DNA of 64,000 nucleotides from JAABVD01 sp965204545 (GTDB taxonomy: Bacteria > Verrucomicrobiota > Verrucomicrobiia > Opitutales > UBA2995): assembly GCA_965204545.1 (NCBI GenBank), contig CBDBFA010000003.1, positions 992,001 through 1,056,000 on the forward strand, in the 5' to 3' direction. The position numbers and the translations under genes were made by a program. Shown here one piece after another: positions 59,951-64,000 of the stretch. Numbering within the stretch: the first letter of the stretch is position 1; every line of letters begins with the position of its first letter. The notes beneath the pieces were generated by a model. That model was not told the origin of the DNA, made no database searches, and worked only from the letters and a program-made list of their open reading frames with translations.

Positions 59951-61954
59951 TCATTTCAGGAGTTCCAGGAACTCGCGCTCGCTCAAAACCTCTATCTCCA
60001 GTCTCTGAGCTGCGCGCAGCTTCGATCCGGCCTTCTGACCAGCTACCAGGAAGGCCGTTTTTTTGCTGACGCTTCCCGTAACCTTTCCGCCGGCCTTCTC
60101 GATACGTTCCCTGGCTTCCTTGCGCTTCAAATTGGGCAAGGTGCCCGTAAGCACGAAGGTCTTGCCGGCTACCGCTTGTTTTGATCCGGACCGCTCGGGG
60201 AGTGCGAGAGTTGAGGCCAATCCCGCGGCTATCAATCCATGGACCATTTTACTTTGCGCGGGATCCTCAAAAAAAGCCACGATGCTTTGAGCAAGGATGG
60301 GGCCGATCCCTTCAATCTCAATCAATTGATCCTCCGTGGCTCCGGCCAACTTTTCCAAATCCAGGAATGTGTTGGCCAACACTTTGGAAACCGCCTCACC
60401 AACGTGTGGTATTCCCAAGCCGTGGATCAGCCGCCAAAGCTCCTTACCCTTGCTCGCCTCCAGCGCTTTCAGCAGATTGTCGGCCGACTTTTCGGCAAAC
60501 TTATCCAGCCCGAGCAAATCTTTTTTTTCCAAACCATACAAATCGACGGGGGAAGCGGCCAGCCCCCGACCCACCAACTGGTCGACTACGGCCACGCCCA
60601 AACCTTCAATATCCATGCACTGCCTGGAAGCAAAGAAATCGATCCGCCTTCGAATCTGAGGGGGGCAACCCATAGTATTGGGGCATCGAAAAGCCGCTTC
60701 CCCCTCGATACGAATCACGGCGGTTCCGCAGGCCGGGCAATTCGTGGGAAATACATACCGGGCCAGTCCGGAGGCGCGTTTATCCTTCTCCACCTCAACG
60801 ATTGCCGGAATGATTTCACCGGCTTTTTCGACTTTCACGAAGTCGCCGATCCGAACGTCCTTACGAGCTATTTCATCTCGGTTGTGAAGGGTTGCTCTGG
60901 AAACGGTCGTTCCCCCCAACTGAACGGGTTCCAGAATCGCCACCGGAGACAAGGTGCCCGTTCTTCCCACTTGTATGGAAATGTCGAGCAACCGCGTTAC
61001 CACCTGCTCCGCCTCAAATTTATAGGCTATGGCCCACCGGGGCGCTTTGGCTGTGCTGCCCGCCCGGATTTGCCACCCGATGCGGTTCAATTTCAACACC
61101 GCCCCGTCCGTGGAGTAAGCGTAATCCTTGCGCAATCCGTCCAACTCGCCAATGGCAGAAATACAAGTGTCGATTCCCTTTCTGACCCAGTGATTCTCCA
61201 CCCGGGGAAAGTTCCAACGCTTGAGATCCCCAAAAAAATCCGTCAAAGTATCGTAGTAGCCCGGATCGCAGTAGCCCAAACCGTGGGACACCCAAGTCAA
61301 GCTCCGGCTCCTGGCCTCCTTGCGGTCTAACATTTTAACGGATCCGGCGGCGAGGTTTCTGGGATTGGCAAATGGGGGAAGCCCTTCTTTCAAGCGCTGG
61401 CCGTTAATCCGTTCAAACTCCGCCAAAGTCATGTAAATTTCTCCCCGCACCTCCAATACCTCGGGGTGAGGGGCAGCCAGCAACTTCGGATAATTTGGGA
61501 TCAAGGCGAAATTGGCCGTTATATCATCGCCCTCCGTTCCGTTCCCACGGGTGACGGCACGGATAAATCTTCCCCCTTCATAAGTAGTGCTCACAGCCAT
61601 CCCGTCAATTTTGGGCTCGACCACGAACTCCAACTCACCCTCCCCCAGGAGACGTTCCAACCGGTTGGCAAAATCCCGCAGTTCCCCGAAATGGTAGGTG
61701 TTGTCCAAACTCTGCATGGGCAATCGATGGGCGTAGGAGGAGAAACCTTCAAGCCGGTCATCGCCAACCGCTTGCACCGGAGAATCGGAACGGGCATGTT
61801 CGGGGTGCGCGCGTTCCAAATCCTCCAATTCCCGCTTGAGGCGATCGTATTCGCGATCCGTAATTTCCGGCTCGGCAAGCCGGTGGTAGCGCTCGTCATG
61901 GTAGCTCACCTTTTCCCGCAAGGACCTAATGCGGTTTTCCACCTCGTCACTCAT
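59951..61954 (-). CDS. ligA: NAD-dependent DNA ligase
   Basis: A 667-residue LigA. The adenylation motif VEPKIDGMA (Lys115), the Zn site CPACG...CPNTMGC, helix-hairpin-helix repeats (HGLGIPHVGEAVS, IEGIGPILAQSI) and the C-terminal BRCT region (GKTFVLTGTLPNLKRKEA) are all present. It seals nicks in replication using NAD. It is transcribed toward the repeat elements, and its stop is two bases from the palindrome. Confidence 0.96.
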   Translation of the reverse strand: MSDEVENRIRSLREKVSYHDERYHRLAEPEITDREYDRLKRELEDLERAHPEHARSDSPVQAVGDDRLEGFSSYAHRLPMQSLDNTYHFGELRDFANRLERLLGEGELEFVVEPKIDGMAVSTTYEGGRFIRAVTRGNGTEGDDITANFALIPNYPKLLAAPHPEVLEVRGEIYMTLAEFERINGQRLKEGLPPFANPRNLAAGSVKMLDRKEARSRSLTWVSHGLGYCDPGYYDTLTDFFGDLKRWNFPRVENHWVRKGIDTCISAIGELDGLRKDYAYSTDGAVLKLNRIGWQIRAGSTAKAPRWAIAYKFEAEQVVTRLLDISIQVGRTGTLSPVAILEPVQLGGTTVSRATLHNRDEIARKDVRIGDFVKVEKAGEIIPAIVEVEKDKRASGLARYVFPTNCPACGTAVIRIEGEAAFRCPNTMGCPPQIRRRIDFFASRQCMDIEGLGVAVVDQLVGRGLAASPVDLYGLEKKDLLGLDKFAEKSADNLLKALEASKGKELWRLIHGLGIPHVGEAVSKVLANTFLDLEKLAGATEDQLIEIEGIGPILAQSIVAFFEDPAQSKMVHGLIAAGLASTLALPERSGSKQAVAGKTFVLTGTLPNLKRKEARERIEKAGGKVTGSVSKKTAFLVAGQKAGSKLRAAQRLEIEVLSEREFLELLK

Positions 61955-62172
61955 TTCAATTATTTTCTTCCGGCGGCCCCTATTGTCCAGAAATTGTCCA
62001 CCAGTTTACGCTTAGAGCCAAGTAATGCGTTCAATAGTCCTAACGATTTTCGGCTGGTCTGTGTAAAATTGTGCGACTTCATTCCCCAGGCTTGATCCGG
62101 TAACTCTTGACCAGATGCGAATGAATGAGACTATCCCTCCATGAGAATTGTGCGAACAATATGCCTGACCAC

Positions 62173-64000
62173 ATGAAAATTTCTGTTGGTTTATCGTTGG
62201 TATTGGGCTGCCTCAGCGCGGCAGGGGAAGATTCCATCGACTTCCGGCTCCATATTGAGCCAATTCTTCGGGAAAATTGCCTGGAATGCCACGGACCCGA
62301 GGAGCAGGAATCCGATTTCCGCGTGGACCGCAAGTCCACCCTGCTCGGTGGAGGGGGGTCCGGGATTGAGACCATTATTCCAGGAGATCCGGCACAAAGC
62401 TACCTGATCGAATTGGTCCGCGAGTCCGATGAGATGTACCGGATGCCCTACGAAAGGGAAGCCCTTCCCGAGGAGAAGATTTTGCAATTGGAAAAGTGGA
62501 TCGCGGAAGGAGCTGAGATTCCGGATGATCCGGAGGGAGACGCGGAATTAAAGAAAACGGAGCACTGGTCCTTGTTACCGGTGGTTCGTCCGGAAATACC
62601 CGCTAACCCCATTACCAGCAGCCCCATCGACGCCTTCCTGATGGAGAAACTGGCTGACATGGGCCTCACCTACAATCCGGCGGCCGATTCCCGGTCGCTT
62701 GTGCGCCGCACCTCCATTCTCCTGACCGGATTACCTCCAACCCCTCAGCAAATCGATGCGTTTGCCCTGGCCCATGCCGAGGATGCGGACGCGGCCTTCC
62801 TTGCCCTGGTAGACCGGCTACTGGCTTCATCTCATTTCGGAGAACGATGGGCCCAACATTGGCTCGATGTCATTCGTTGGGCTGAAACCAACGGTTCCGA
62901 GGCCAATCTATATCGCAAAAATGCCTGGTACTACCGCGATTATGTGATCCAGGCCCTTAATGAGGACAGGCCCTATCACCATTTCATTCGCGAGCAATTG
63001 GCCGGGGATCAATTGAGTGTGGGACATGCCACCGGTTTTCTCGTGGCGGGGCCCCATGTGCCCACCGCAACCGTGGGACGCGAACCTTCCGCCATTCGCC
63101 AAGCCCGGGCCGACCGCTTGGATGAAATCGTGCAGACCGTCGGGGCATCCATGCTCGGCATGACGGTGAGTTGCGCCCGTTGCCACAACCACAAGTTCGA
63201 TCCCATTTCCATCAAGGACTACTATTCTCTAACCGCCATCTTCCAGGGGGTCGAGTTCGGCAGCCGGTATGCCGAACTCGAGGAGAGCCATCCCCGCCGG
63301 ATAAGAGAAGGGGAACTCCGCCGCTCTCTCCACCAACTGCGCCAAGTCCTCAGAGCCAATGGTACCGCCTGGGTTGAAGACTGGCAGGGCTGGAAGGAAA
63401 TGTATTTTCCGGCAACCAATGCAAACGCCATCCGTCTGACCTTCCTGTCCAAGAAAATCAGGATTGAGGAAATCGAGCTCTACGGCCCGGATGACCCGTC
63501 GGAAAACCTGGCTTTGTCCTCCCGGGGAACGGTGGCAAAGACGGACGAATCCATGACCGAAATCCGGGGCGAGGTCTTCTTTGCCAACGATGGGCAACTC
63601 AGCACCAATGTTTGGCGGTCAACCTCTCCGCCAGACAGCGAGAAGCAACCTTGGATAATTCTCGAATTTTCCGAACCTCGTCTGGTTGATCGGATGGCCA
63701 TCAGCTCCAACAAGCATTACTTTTTGGAAACCGATTATCTGTCGCCATATACGCCGCAGGCCTTCCCCGAATACCTGGTAGAAGCCCTCGGCCCGAATGG
63801 AACCTGGCAGAATCTGGCTTCCACTACCCAAATCAAGCAATCACTGGAAGGTGAATCGACTCAATCAACCGCAGTCAGGCGCATCCGGAGTATCATCCAT
63901 CAACTCGGGGTGGAGGGTATCAAGCCGAGTTTTGTGGGGCGGTTTATCAATCCGGTGGTGACCCGCGTGCTGCACCGCGGAAGTCCGGAAAGCCCGCGCA
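62173..64000 (+). CDS. PSCyt1/DUF1549 cytochrome-domain secreted protein (3' truncated by window end)
   Basis: The frame starts at the ATG at 62173 (MKISVGLSL) or at the in-frame ATG at 62161, and has no stop before the window end (~609 codons shown). The signal peptide is ISVGLSLVLGCLSAAG. A PSCyt1-type heme c motif CLECH lies in the first 50 residues (IEPILRENCLECHGPEE). A DUF1549-like region with SSHFGERWAQHWLDVIRW follows, then SCARCHNHKFDPIS, and a later F5/8-type-looking domain. DUF1553 would be expected further on. These large proteins are typical of Planctomycetes and Verrucomicrobia and are tied to sulfatase/polysaccharide loci. The function is not established. Confidence 0.88.
   Translation, partial: MKISVGLSLVLGCLSAAGEDSIDFRLHIEPILRENCLECHGPEEQESDFRVDRKSTLLGGGGSGIETIIPGDPAQSYLIELVRESDEMYRMPYEREALPEEKILQLEKWIAEGAEIPDDPEGDAELKKTEHWSLLPVVRPEIPANPITSSPIDAFLMEKLADMGLTYNPAADSRSLVRRTSILLTGLPPTPQQIDAFALAHAEDADAAFLALVDRLLASSHFGERWAQHWLDVIRWAETNGSEANLYRKNAWYYRDYVIQALNEDRPYHHFIREQLAGDQLSVGHATGFLVAGPHVPTATVGREPSAIRQARADRLDEIVQTVGASMLGMTVSCARCHNHKFDPISIKDYYSLTAIFQGVEFGSRYAELEESHPRRIREGELRRSLHQLRQVLRANGTAWVEDWQGWKEMYFPATNANAIRLTFLSKKIRIEEIELYGPDDPSENLALSSRGTVAKTDESMTEIRGEVFFANDGQLSTNVWRSTSPPDSEKQPWIILEFSEPRLVDRMAISSNKHYFLETDYLSPYTPQAFPEYLVEALGPNGTWQNLASTTQIKQSLEGESTQSTAVRRIRSIIHQLGVEGIKPSFVGRFINPVVTRVLHRGSPESPR

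Overview
The window reads as a chromosomal core segment of a Verrucomicrobiota bacterium, probably of the Opitutae/Puniceicoccales type. That is inferred from three things: a PSCyt1/DUF1549 protein at the right end, a secreted beta-helix protein whose C-terminal domain is, to my knowledge, typical of Verrucomicrobia, and LPS-export genes that show a diderm cell. No rRNA, prophage, intact insertion sequence or CRISPR array was seen. Most start codons lack a strong Shine-Dalgarno sequence.

Layout. 1-1.15 kb: the end of a collagen-binding-domain protein and an MNT/HEPN pair. 1.2-5.6 kb (minus): a cysteine assimilation operon of cysK, sulfite reductase and a GltD-like Fe-S flavoprotein. 5.7-8.9 kb: a DUF3500 protein, anchored MsrB and a CPA2 antiporter. 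9.1-13.3 kb: an SLC13 transporter broken by two frameshifts, facing a SorAB-type sulfite dehydrogenase. 13.5-19.3 kb: an unknown membrane-anchored protein, a DEAD-box helicase, a tiny membrane protein, a glycosyltransferase, a lipoprotein and lysA. 19.4-24.2 kb: a secreted beta-helix protein with a TonB receptor. 24.8-33.0 kb: an M20 amidohydrolase, ybdK and a three-gene RND efflux operon. 33.5-38.7 kb: asnS, a panD remnant, coaX, coaBC, panC and panB (CoA pathway). 39.2-43.2 kb: sufU, sufS, cca and a DUF423 protein. 43.5-50.6 kb: a TorF-like porin behind a sigma-54-like promoter, rplM-rpsI and argCBDFG without argJ. 50.7-51.1 kb: tRNA-Leu and tRNA-Pro. 51.2-56.3 kb: elbB, a fused 2-oxoacid dehydrogenase E1, kdsC and lptCAB. 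56.3-58.9 kb: a likely oriC, dnaA and an unknown gene. 59-64 kb: a secreted unknown, ligA and the start of a PSCyt1/DUF1549 gene.

The least explained feature is a dense set of non-coding repeat families with inverted ends. They are 99-bp palindromes beginning with GGGGTC, a 149-bp and a roughly 500-bp relative, a 278-bp element present twice at the same length, a folded 179-229-bp element ending in TAACCCGCATGTCTCA, a 157-bp element and a REP doublet. Several lie exactly on gene 3' ends, so that the element supplies the stop codon and sometimes the last residues (ybdK, cca and the two genes near dnaA). No transposase is present in the window, so any mobility would have to be provided from elsewhere.
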